Below are positions 38,010-45,539 of a DNA stretch of 64,000 nt, piece by piece. Within the stretch, counting starts at the first letter, position 1. Each line of letters starts with the position of its first letter. Position numbers and translations under genes: made by a program. This stretch comes from Bryobacterales bacterium (GTDB lineage: Bacteria > Acidobacteriota > Terriglobia > Bryobacterales > Bryobacteraceae). The DNA is taken from NCBI GenBank assembly GCA_020847975.1, contig JADLBD010000061.1, positions 1 through 64,000 of the forward strand, read 5' to 3'. Under the pieces are notes generated by a model, which did no database searches, was not told where the DNA came from, and was given only the letters and a program-made list of their open reading frames with translations.

Positions 38010-38108
38010 ACTCAACGGAAATCCCCGCCCGCAGGTTTATCCCGTAGCCTGCCGAAGGTATGAAATATTGCTCCGCCTGCTGCGTCTAATGATGTATTCG
38101 GGAGTTGC

Positions 38109-38753
38109 ATGATTAGAATTCTTCTGGCGGACGACCATTCCATGATCCGGCACGGCCTGCGCCTGCTGCTGGAGGAACAACCGGATTTTCTGGTGGTGGG
38201 CGAGGCGGCGGATGGCCGTGAGGCCGCTCAACTGGCCGAAGCGCTGAAACCCGACGTCGCGCTTCTCGATATTCGCATGCCGAGCCTGAACGGCATCGAG
38301 GCTGCGCGCCAGATGAAGACGCGGCAGCCCAACATTGCGATTATCATGCTCAGCATTTTCGCCGATGAAGGCTACGTGTTGCGCTCCCTCAAGGCGGGAG
38401 CCTGCGGGTACCTGCTCAAGGAATCCCCGGAGGCGGACCTGATTCATGCAATCCGTTGCGCCTTCGAGGGAAAGGCGTTTTTCAGCCCCTCCGTGAGCCG
38501 CATTCTGCTCGAGGACTACATGCGGAAGATGAAGGAAAAAGGCGTGGATGACAGCTTTGAGCTGCTGACTCCGCGAGAGCGTGAAATTCTCCAACTCGTG
38601 GCCGAGGGCAAGAGCAACAAAGAGATCGCACAACTGCTGAATCTCAGTCTCTACACTGTCGAAACGCACCGCAGCAATGTCCTCGAAAAACTGAACCTGC
38701 ACAGCGTCCCGGAATTGACGCTCTATGCTGTGCGCAAGGGAGTCATCTCCTGA
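38109..38753 (+). CDS. NarL/FixJ-family response regulator
   Basis: 214 residues. The receiver has the acidic pair at 8-9, phosphoacceptor Asp54 (ALLDIRMPSLNG) and the conserved Lys in CGYLLKES. The LuxR-type DNA-binding domain is LTPREREILQLVAEGKSNKE followed by VETHRSNVLEKL. No kinase is adjacent. The PAS kinase at 28816 is of the class that pairs with such regulators. It overlaps the converging CoA-transferase gene by 11 bp. Confidence 0.92.
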   Translation: MIRILLADDHSMIRHGLRLLLEEQPDFLVVGEAADGREAAQLAEALKPDVALLDIRMPSLNGIEAARQMKTRQPNIAIIMLSIFADEGYVLRSLKAGACGYLLKESPEADLIHAIRCAFEGKAFFSPSVSRILLEDYMRKMKEKGVDDSFELLTPREREILQLVAEGKSNKEIAQLLNLSLYTVETHRSNVLEKLNLHSVPELTLYAVRKGVIS

Positions 38754-39753
38754 GGTAAAGTTCCGTGTGCTCGCCCAGCGCGGGAACCGCGCCCGGGCGC
38801 GGGGCGCCGAGCCCAAGGTCCGCGGCGGCTTCCGCCACCGTTCGCACGGGAGTGACGCAGGCGTCCAGGCTTTTCAATTCGCGAAACCACTCCGCGGCAT
38901 CCTTTTTACGAAAGATGGCGCGTAAGGTTTGAAGAATCCCGGTGCGTCTCGGGTCTTCGGCGAACTGCTCCGAAGCGAATTCTTCGCATCCCAGGGCACG
39001 GCACAGCGTGGTCCAGAACTTGGGCTCGAGGGCGCCGACGGCCACGGCCCGCCCGTCGCGCGTGGGATAGAGGTTGTAGCAGGCGTAACGGCCGCTGAGG
39101 AGCCCTTCCCCGCGCGGGGCGGCGGCGCCGTTCGCCAGTTGCGCCAGGGGAATGGGGAGCATGAGGGCGGAGCCGTGAGTCATGCTGACGTCGACAAAAC
39201 GGCCGGCGCCGGTGCGCGCGCGCTCGAGCAGGGCGCTGAGGACACCAATCAACGCCTGCATCGAGCCCCCGGCGAGATCGGCAATCTGGATGCCCGGCGC
39301 CATGCCGATCAGGTCCAGCACGCCGGACATGGCGAGGTAATTGATGTCGTGCCCGGCGAGGTCCCTATAGGGACCCGCTGATCCATAACCGGTCAGCGCG
39401 ACGTAGATCAGGCGCGGGTTCCGCGCGTGGAGCGCTTCCCAACCGCAGCCGAGCCGGTCCATGACGCCGGGGCGGAAGCCTTCCATCACCACATCGGCGC
39501 TGCCCGAAAGGTGCAGGAAGTCCTGCAACCCTTCGGCGGTTTTCAGATTGACGGCGACGCTCTTCTTACCGCGGTTGATGCTTTCAAACAGACCGCGCGG
39601 CGGCATATTGCGCATGTAGTCTCCCGTGCCGGGTTCCTCCACTTTGATGACGGTGGCCCCCATGTCCGCCATCCATTGCGAGGCCATTGGGCCCGGCAGG
39701 AGGCGCGTAAGATCGAGGACCGTCACATCATCGAGAGCGGCAAACGGGAACAT
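38743..39753 (-). CDS. CaiB/BaiF family III CoA-transferase or acyl-CoA racemase
   Basis: 336 residues. It starts with VTVLDLTRLLPGPMASQWMA, the family signature, followed by ADMGATVIKVE and NRGKKSVAVNLK. GHDINYLAMSG contains the catalytic-type Asp. The short length is closer to alpha-methylacyl-CoA racemase than to formyl-CoA transferase. It is divergent from an acyl-CoA ligase gene 33 bp away, suggesting joint use in branched or unusual acyl-CoA metabolism. Confidence 0.87.
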   Translation of the reverse strand: MFPFAALDDVTVLDLTRLLPGPMASQWMADMGATVIKVEEPGTGDYMRNMPPRGLFESINRGKKSVAVNLKTAEGLQDFLHLSGSADVVMEGFRPGVMDRLGCGWEALHARNPRLIYVALTGYGSAGPYRDLAGHDINYLAMSGVLDLIGMAPGIQIADLAGGSMQALIGVLSALLERARTGAGRFVDVSMTHGSALMLPIPLAQLANGAAAPRGEGLLSGRYACYNLYPTRDGRAVAVGALEPKFWTTLCRALGCEEFASEQFAEDPRRTGILQTLRAIFRKKDAAEWFRELKSLDACVTPVRTVAEAAADLGLGAPRPGAVPALGEHTELYLRR

Positions 39754-39786
39754 GTCCTGATATTATGCGCAGACGTGGAACAGGAA

Positions 39787-41403
39787 ATGCTCAGCTACGC
39801 GAAAGGCCCGGAGGCTGCGCTGCTGGAAGTAACGATTGACGAGGGCTTACGCCGTACGGTGGCGGCGCATCCGCGGCGGGAGGCGCTGGTGGCGCGGCAT
39901 CAGGGCGTCCGCCTCACCTGGGCGGAGTTGGATGACCAGGTGGAACGTGCGGCGCGGGGCCTGGCAGGACTGGGGCTCAAGCCCGCCGATAGGGTTGGCG
40001 TCTGGTCCACGAACAATGTCGAGTGGATCCTGCTCCAATTGGCCACCGCGCGTGCGGGCATCGTTCTGGTGAACGTCAACCCCGCCTATCGAAGCTACGA
40101 ACTGCGCTACGTGCTCGAATATTCGGGGATGAAGACGATTTTTCTGCGGGAAGCCGATGCGCGGTCCAACTACCGGCAGATCCTGGCGGACGCCCGCAAG
40201 GACGGCTCCGCGGCGCTCGGGCATGCCGTTTACTTTGACCACCCGTCCTGGCGTCAGTTTCTTGAAGAGGGAGTACCCTACGCAAAGCCGGCGCTCGAAC
40301 CCGAAGATGTGGCGAACATCCAATACACCTCGGGAACTACCGGATCGCCGAAGGGAGTGCTGCTGACCCACCGCAACCTGGTAAACAACGCGTGGCTGAT
40401 CGCGCAGAGGCTGCGGATTACGGAACAGGACAAGCTGTGCATGCCGGTCCCGCTCTACCATTGCTTCGGGTGTGTGATGAGTTCCATGCTGTGTTTTCTT
40501 ACCGGCGCGGCCCTGATCCAACCGGCGGCGAGTTTCGACCCACGGGCCACCCTCGAGGCGGTGGAAGCAGACCGTGCCACGGCCCTCTATGGCGTGCCGA
40601 CGATGTTCATCGCCGAACTCCAGCATCCCGATTTTGCCCGGTTCGATCTCACCAGCCTGCGAACGGGAATTATGGCCGGGTCGCCGTGCCCGATCGAGGT
40701 GATGCGGCGCGTGGCGGCGGATATGCACCTGACCGGGATGACCATAGCCTACGGGCAGACGGAAAGCTCGCCGGTGATCACGCTTTCGCGTCCCGACGAC
40801 GATCTGGAGCACCGCGTGGGAACGGTGGGCAGCGCGCTTCCCTGCACGGAGGTGAAGATTATCGACCCCGCGGGGGGCGGAACCGTGGCGGTGGGCGAGA
40901 TCGGCGAGTTATGCACGCGCGGCTACCTGGTGATGAAGGGCTATGACGGGAATCCGGAGGCGACGGCGCAGGCGATCGATTCCGGCGGATGGCTCCACAC
41001 GGGAGATCTCGCGGTGATGCATGCCGACGGCTATTTCGGCATCCGCGGGCGTTCGAAGGACATGATCATCCGTGGCGGGGAAAACATCTATCCGCGCGAG
41101 ATCGAGGAGTTTCTTTACACCCATCCGGCGATTTCCGACGTGGCGGTGTTTGGCCTGCCGGATGAACGGTTCGGCGAGATTGTCTGCGCCTGGGCGCGGT
41201 TGAAACCGGAGGCAAAGGTGACGGAGGAGGAGATTCGCGAGTACTGCCGCGGGAACATCGCGCGCTACAAAGTGCCGGCCTATGTGCGTATCGTCGATGC
41301 GTTTCCGATGACGGTGACCGGGAAGCTGCAAAAGTTCCGGATGCGGGATGCGGAGATCGAGTTGCGCGGCCTGGCGACGGCGTCGCGAATTCAGACGGCG
41401 TAA
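39787..41403 (+). CDS. AMP-forming fatty-acyl-CoA ligase
   Basis: 538 residues from ATG 39787. The ATP-binding motif YTSGTTGSPKGVLLTH, the YGQTESSP core motif, the GWLHTGDLAVMHADGYFGI hinge region and the catalytic Lys motif MTVTGKLQKF are all present. It resembles medium/long-chain acyl-CoA synthetases of the FadD3/AcsA-like class. TATTAT at 39761-39766 could be its -10. GTG 39775 is an alternative start. Confidence 0.92.
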   Translation: MLSYAKGPEAALLEVTIDEGLRRTVAAHPRREALVARHQGVRLTWAELDDQVERAARGLAGLGLKPADRVGVWSTNNVEWILLQLATARAGIVLVNVNPAYRSYELRYVLEYSGMKTIFLREADARSNYRQILADARKDGSAALGHAVYFDHPSWRQFLEEGVPYAKPALEPEDVANIQYTSGTTGSPKGVLLTHRNLVNNAWLIAQRLRITEQDKLCMPVPLYHCFGCVMSSMLCFLTGAALIQPAASFDPRATLEAVEADRATALYGVPTMFIAELQHPDFARFDLTSLRTGIMAGSPCPIEVMRRVAADMHLTGMTIAYGQTESSPVITLSRPDDDLEHRVGTVGSALPCTEVKIIDPAGGGTVAVGEIGELCTRGYLVMKGYDGNPEATAQAIDSGGWLHTGDLAVMHADGYFGIRGRSKDMIIRGGENIYPREIEEFLYTHPAISDVAVFGLPDERFGEIVCAWARLKPEAKVTEEEIREYCRGNIARYKVPAYVRIVDAFPMTVTGKLQKFRMRDAEIELRGLATASRIQTA

Positions 41404-41405
41404 CG

Positions 41406-41567
41406 TCAGTTTTCTTCCGCTCCCTGCCGTACCATGCTCGATATTTCGGCGTAGCGGACGCCATAGAGCTTCTCGAGCCGGCGGCAGATCTCTTCGGCCA
41501 GCCTCGAGAGGTTTTCTTCCTCCTCGTGCTCGACCACCACTTTCAGGAAAATGTCCGTACGTGCCAT
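41406..41567 (-). CDS. small acidic protein, unknown function
   Basis: 53 residues starting MARTDIFLKVVVEHEEEENL and ending SSMVRQGAEEN. A beta strand is followed by an acidic helix and RRLEKLYGVRYAEI, giving a plausible compact alpha/beta fold. It begins 24 bp from the divergent zinc-ribbon gene. The reading frame extends upstream to 41624, but the internal ATG avoids overlap with that gene. Codon pattern looks coding; family not recognised. Confidence 0.6.
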   Translation of the reverse strand: MARTDIFLKVVVEHEEEENLSRLAEEICRRLEKLYGVRYAEISSMVRQGAEEN

Positions 41568-41590
41568 CGACCTAATGATACGATGGCAAC

Positions 41591-42232
41591 GTGGAGTGCC
41601 GAATCTGCGAAACCCGAAAACCACGCCGGTTTTGTCCGGGAGTGGGGGGTGACATCTGCTCCCAGTGCTGCGGAACGGAGCGTGAGGTCAGTATCGACTG
41701 TCCGCTCGATTGCGAATACCTGCTCGAGGCGCGAAAACACGAGAAGCTCTCCGCAGTGGATCCGAAGCTGATTCCGAACAAGGATATCCGCGTGACGGAC
41801 GAGTTCATGAACGAACACGAAGCATTGCTGGATGTTCTTGCGCGGATGCTTCTCACCGCCGCGCTGAGCACCGCCGGAGCGAATGACAACGACCTGCGGG
41901 AAGCTCTGGACACGATGATCCGGACCTACCGCACGCGGCAGACCGGGCTGATCTACGAATCACGGCCCACGAACCCGGTGGCCGGCACGATCCAGCAGCA
42001 GGTGTTGGAGGAAATCGCGCAGTTTCAGGAAGCCGAGGCGCGGCAGACCGGCGTTCACAGCATGAGGGACACGGATGTGCTGGGAGTGCTGGTCTTCCTG
42101 CAACGGGTGGGCATTCACTGGGACAACAAGCGCCCGCGGGGCCGGTCTCTGATTTCGTTTCTCCTGGAGCGCTACGGTCAGAAGCAGCAGTCGCCTGCGG
42201 CGCCGCAATCGCCGTCACTGATTATTCCGTAG
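41591..42232 (+). CDS. zinc-ribbon protein, unknown function
   Basis: 213 residues with a GTG start. The N-terminus carries a cysteine array, CRICETRKPRRFCPGVGG then CSQCCGTEREVSIDCPLDC, likely a one- or two-zinc module. A helical middle follows (ALLDVLARMLLTAAL), then VLEEIAQFQEAEARQ and RGRSLISFLLERYGQ near the end. The 3' third of the gene is duplicated at 43764-44019 in a frameshifted form. A TAATGATACGAT stretch upstream may be its promoter. This copy is intact and presumably the functional one. Confidence 0.75.
   Translation: MECRICETRKPRRFCPGVGGDICSQCCGTEREVSIDCPLDCEYLLEARKHEKLSAVDPKLIPNKDIRVTDEFMNEHEALLDVLARMLLTAALSTAGANDNDLREALDTMIRTYRTRQTGLIYESRPTNPVAGTIQQQVLEEIAQFQEAEARQTGVHSMRDTDVLGVLVFLQRVGIHWDNKRPRGRSLISFLLERYGQKQQSPAAPQSPSLIIP
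41971..42232 (+). repeat. direct repeat copy 1 (3' end of the zinc-ribbon gene)
   Basis: This segment recurs at 43764-44019 in the same orientation. From 42005 to 42232 (228 bp) the copies differ by scattered substitutions and one inserted base; upstream of that, a gap of about 9 bp and weaker similarity extend the match. The two copies flank the membrane-protein/GntR module. Confidence 0.9.
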
Positions 42233-42376
42233 AGCGCAGTTCGCCGCTCGATCGGGCGGCACGTTCGGTGGTTGGCGAGGTTTCAAACTGCCTTTGCTCC
42301 TCGTCGCCACCGGACAGGCAAAGACAGTGAAGCGACGGAATCGAGTCGCCGACGCGTGTGGTCACGGACCGCATGT

Positions 42377-43315
42377 TCAATTTCGAAAAGCAATGAGGAG
42401 CAGCGCCAGCCCGGCACAATAGAAAATGGCCCAGGCGAGACCTCCGCGCACAAATAGGCCCGACCGGCGAAACGGCCCGGAAAAACTGCCTACAGGCCGG
42501 AAGTTGCGGCCTGTGGCGGCGACGCGCGCCATGCCGCGAAAAATGATTGTCATCATAGTGGAGAAGATTGCGCCTTCGATCAATAGCGCCAACCAGGGAA
42601 TCCACGGTTCGTCGCGCCAGGACCTTTGCGCCGAGTACCCGGCGAGTGCGGTTGCGGCGAACCAGCCCATCACGCTCATCAGCCGGAGAGAGTGGCGCCG
42701 TTGCATGTCGAGCCAGCGGTGGTACTCGTCGGTGCGCTCCGGCGGCAGCGGGTAGCTGTTCCGGACCAGGATGATCTTGCCGGGTAGTAGGGCGAGCACC
42801 ACGTACGTGCTGACGACCGGCCACCCCCAACTGAAGCGCGCGGCGCCGGCAGTGAGTAGAACCACCCAGCTCGCGGCAGCCAGGGCACCCATTAGGCCTT
42901 CGCCCGGCCAGCAGTTATAGTCCGCCAAACGGCGGGGTTCGAACGGCGCTACCGCCTGCGGCAGGATGGCCGGTGGAGCCCCCACGATGCGGCGAGCCCA
43001 CAGCGTGAATCCTCCTATCAAGGCGAAGAATGAAGTAACGTCCACGGGAGCAAGGATGGGCATCTCGCTCCAGCGGCCGGAAATCAGCACCGCCGCGAAA
43101 ACGCCTGTTACGAGCAGGCATTGAACCGCAAGCAGCGCGTGGTAGCTCCGGAGCCACCGAAGCCCGGCTCCGTCATAAAAACCGGCCGGGACCGCAACAC
43201 CAACGAAGTAACCGGGACCGTGGTTCAGCGGAAAATTCCATAACCGCCAAACAACGAGGATCTTCAGGGCGACAATGACGCAGCCGCTGGCGAATCCAAG
43301 CTGTGACTCATTCAT
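42377..43315 (-). CDS. multi-pass membrane protein coupled to a GntR regulator
   Basis: 312 residues with seven or eight hydrophobic segments and no recognisable enzyme motif. It starts MNESQLGFASGCVIVALKIL and ends in a hydrophobic helix. The ATG overlaps the GntR stop (ATGA). Small YtrA-type GntR regulators usually control membrane proteins or ABC transporters, and this could be such a target; no ATPase gene is adjacent. The DUF1648/SdpI-like family is a possible relative but is not established. Confidence 0.7.
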   Translation of the reverse strand: MNESQLGFASGCVIVALKILVVWRLWNFPLNHGPGYFVGVAVPAGFYDGAGLRWLRSYHALLAVQCLLVTGVFAAVLISGRWSEMPILAPVDVTSFFALIGGFTLWARRIVGAPPAILPQAVAPFEPRRLADYNCWPGEGLMGALAAASWVVLLTAGAARFSWGWPVVSTYVVLALLPGKIILVRNSYPLPPERTDEYHRWLDMQRRHSLRLMSVMGWFAATALAGYSAQRSWRDEPWIPWLALLIEGAIFSTMMTIIFRGMARVAATGRNFRPVGSFSGPFRRSGLFVRGGLAWAIFYCAGLALLLIAFRN

Positions 43316-43698
43316 TGGGAGCCTCCTTTTCGATGCAACGATTCCAGTTCCTGGCGCACGAAGGCAACAATATCGGCGTCGTCGATTCCCGCCAGCACGA
43401 ATTGGGTTAGAGCCTTACGCAGCGGCTTCCGCAATTCGCTCACCTCGGCCTCGCGCGCGCAGGCGGAAGCGACTACGGCGCCGGCCCCATGGCGGATCTT
43501 GACGAATCCCTCGTCCTGGAGCTCTCTGTAAGCGCTGGCGATGGTGTTGAGATTAACCCCCAGGTCTCCAGCCAGTTGCCTGACGGAGGGGAGCGTCATG
43601 CCCTCCCGCAACTCGCCACGAGCAATCCAGTCTTTAATACCATCGGCCACCTGCCTATAGAGTGGCCGTTCGTCACGGGCATCGACGGTAAGGAACAT
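43312..43698 (-). CDS. GntR-family regulator, YtrA subfamily
   Basis: 128 residues. The N-terminal winged helix is complete: PLYRQVADGIKDWIARGELR, LPSVRQLAGDLGVNLNTI and the wing GFVKIRHGAGAVV. Only a short C-terminal helical tail follows, as in the YtrA subfamily, so the effector is small or absent. AGAAGG is the ribosome site. Its promoter carries repeated TACAGTA motifs, consistent with autoregulation. Confidence 0.9.
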   Translation of the reverse strand: MFLTVDARDERPLYRQVADGIKDWIARGELREGMTLPSVRQLAGDLGVNLNTIASAYRELQDEGFVKIRHGAGAVVASACAREAEVSELRKPLRKALTQFVLAGIDDADIVAFVRQELESLHRKGGSQ

Positions 43699-43718
43699 GC
43701 TGGCTGCCTTCTACTGTC

Positions 43719-43754
43719 TACTGTATGTATACTCCATACTGTAAGTCGCGTCAA
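43719..43754 (-). promoter_or_regulatory. GntR promoter and candidate operator
   Basis: On the minus strand -35 TTGACG (43754-43749) and -10 TATACA (43731-43726) are 17 bp apart. Two TACAGTA heptamers (43743-43737 and 43725-43719), 18 bp apart, bracket the -10, with the palindrome GTATAC between. The spacing is close to two helical turns, suiting cooperative binding of a dimeric repressor (inference). Confidence 0.65.
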
Positions 43755-43763
43755 GAGGGTAAC

Positions 43764-44019
43764 GCGAACCCGCTGGCTAGGCAGCAAGCGTTGGAGGAAA
43801 TCGCGCAGCTTCAGGAAGCCGAGGCGCAGCAGACCGGCGTGCACACCATGAGGGACACGGAATGTGCCGGGAGTGCTGGTCTTCCTGCAACGGGTGGGCA
43901 TTCACTGGGACAACAAGCGCCCGCGGGGCCGGTCTCTGATTTCGTTTCTCCTGGAGCGCTACGGTCAGAAGCAGCCTTCGCCTGTGGCGCCGCAATCGCC
44001 GTCGCTGATTATTCCGTAA
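43764..44019 (+). pseudogene. frameshifted partial copy of the zinc-ribbon gene
   Basis: Direct repeat copy 2, matching the end of the gene at 41591-42232. An extra A in GGGACACGGAATGTG (copy 1 reads GGGACACGGATGTG) shifts the frame, and a TAG and a small deletion lie upstream. It keeps the final codons down to a TAA at 44017-44019 but has no start or zinc ribbon, so it cannot make the full protein. It directly abuts the truncated toxin gene. Confidence 0.85.
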
Positions 44020-44028
44020 GTTACGATT

Positions 44029-44210
44029 TGCCGTTTGACACGAGTGCGGCAACGCCATCCCATCTTAGGCTGCGTCGCAAGCAGGGCGAAGGTGTTGTGG
44101 GCGGCAACCAGGAACCGCCGACCGGCCTCGGGGCTCACCTCAGCCGCGTAGTAGTAGGCTTGGCCGTCCAGATCCTGGTCCGCCTTGGGGCGGACAACGT
44201 AGCGGCTCAC
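44029..44210 (-). pseudogene. truncated ParE/RelE-type toxin
   Basis: From GTG 44210 the frame reads MSRYVVRPKADQDLDGQAYY, then EAGRRFLVAAHNTF and PKMGWRCRTRVK, the N-terminal two-thirds of a ParE-like toxin. After RVK, near 44030, it runs antisense into the duplicated segment, and the C-terminal strands normal for the family are missing. The duplication junction has therefore removed the end of the gene. The GTG overlaps the restored stop of the antitoxin (GTGA). Confidence 0.75.
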
Positions 44211-44448
44211 CGCGCGCCGGTCTTCTTAAGCCGTTCTTCAGAATGCGGTGTTTCTCATCCCAGTAACCTGCATCGATCTCGATCGGATCGCCGGAGTTCA
44301 GGCCTTCGAGGGCGAGATCTTCGATCTCATCCTCGGCAGCTTGGTCGTCCCGGGCAATTCGCTCGATGTAGGTCTCAACAGAGACCCCCGTGGCTTCCGC
44401 ACGGGCTCGGAGTTTTGCCTCCAGTTCGGGATGAATGGTTATAACCAT
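44207..44448 (-). pseudogene. frameshifted antitoxin of a ParD/ParE-like pair
   Basis: The frame starts MVITIHPELEAKLRARAEAT (a ribbon-helix-helix-like start) and continues to DAGYWDEKHRILKN. It then reads past the toxin start as GLRRPARGEPL. Adding one base near 44231-44238 would restore RLKKTGAR and a TGA overlapping the toxin GTG, the normal GTGA coupling. So the antitoxin carries a one-base deletion, and its partner is truncated: the whole system is decaying. Confidence 0.7.
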
Positions 44449-44557
44449 GGACTGATTTCTTTGGACTCTACGATCATCTTACGCCCGCCGGAGAGAGTAA
44501 CACTGAGATCGGGAGTGCCCGCGCTGTGGGGGTGTGGTAGAGTTTCGGATTCCCCCC

Positions 44558-45457
44558 ATGATGTCCAAACTGCTTTCCGTATCTCTCCTGTTTACCTCCC
44601 TCGCCGCCGCGGCGCAGCGGGGAGAAGAGATCAAGCTGTGGCCGCACGGCGCGCCCGGCTCCGAGGGGATCACAGCGCCGGAGGTTTCGAAGCCGTCGTC
44701 GAATCCGAACTACCAGGGGTGGCCGGCCAACTACACGGTGACGCATTATCCGGCCATCTACGTGTTTCTCCCGCCGAAGGAGAAGGCCAATGGCGCGGCG
44801 ATGGTGGTGGCGCCCGGAGGCGGGCACCGGCAATTGGTGATCGAGAAGGAAGGCTGGGAGGTTGCGGACTGGCTCAACGCTCAGGGGATCGCGGCGTTCG
44901 TACTGAAGTACCGGCTGGCGAAGGCCGAGGGGTCCAGATATACATTGGCTGGCGAGGTCTACGCGGATGCGGCGCGGTCCATCCGCCTGGTGCGGAGCCG
45001 CGCGGCGGAATGGCATGTGGATCCGGGGAAGATCGGGTTCATCGGCTTCTCGGCGGGCGGCGAAGTGGCGGGCATGGTGGAGACGAAGTTCGATGGGGGC
45101 AAGGCGGATGCCTCCGATCCGGTGGAGCGCGTGAGTTCGCGGCCCGATTTCACGGTTCTGGTCTACCCGTGGTACCGCCCCGGCGCCATGAAAGCCGGCG
45201 CCGATCCGCTGTTCCCCGTGCCGGCGGATGGTCCGCCGGCGTTTCTGGTATGCGCCGATGATGACCGGTCGCACGTGGAACCGACGGTGAAGTTCTACCT
45301 GGAGTTGGAAGCAAAGCGCATCCCTACGGAGATGCACATCTATGCGTATGGGGGGCACGGATTCGGCCTACGGCCCACGAAGAAGCCCGCTCCGGTCATG
45401 GAGTGGCCCCAGCGGCTGAAAGAATGGTTGGTCGAGCGGGGGATCATCCGCCAGTAA
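44558..45457 (+). CDS. exported alpha/beta hydrolase (BD-FAE-like esterase)
   Basis: 299 residues with a signal peptide ending near SLAAAAQ. The oxyanion motif is APGGGHRQL, the nucleophile GFSAGGE, a candidate Asp is in CADDDRSHVEP, and the His in YGGHGFGL. It resembles carbohydrate esterases such as BD-FAE or xylan deacetylases. TAGAGT lies about 17 bp upstream of the ATG. It would act on plant-polymer-derived esters in the periplasm (inference). Confidence 0.87.
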   Translation: MMSKLLSVSLLFTSLAAAAQRGEEIKLWPHGAPGSEGITAPEVSKPSSNPNYQGWPANYTVTHYPAIYVFLPPKEKANGAAMVVAPGGGHRQLVIEKEGWEVADWLNAQGIAAFVLKYRLAKAEGSRYTLAGEVYADAARSIRLVRSRAAEWHVDPGKIGFIGFSAGGEVAGMVETKFDGGKADASDPVERVSSRPDFTVLVYPWYRPGAMKAGADPLFPVPADGPPAFLVCADDDRSHVEPTVKFYLELEAKRIPTEMHIYAYGGHGFGLRPTKKPAPVMEWPQRLKEWLVERGIIRQ

Positions 45458-45473
45458 GGCGAACCCGGGGCGA

Positions 45474-45509
45474 CCGGAATGTACCACGCTCTCTCCCATG
45501 GCATTCCGG
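45474..45509. terminator. inverted repeat between convergent genes
   Basis: CCGGAATG (45474-45481) and CATTCCGG (45502-45509) form a perfect 8-bp stem with a 20-base loop in the 82-bp gap between two converging genes. There is no T-tract. It could act as a bidirectional terminator. Confidence 0.35.
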
Positions 45510-45539
45510 CCGCCTTCGCAGGGGCGGACAGGAGTTCCC

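Noticed and set aside
42222-42830. Minus-strand 202-codon frame overlapping the membrane-protein gene
   Set aside because: It is out of frame with the membrane protein coded on the same strand, which has coherent hydrophobic helices. This one has none.
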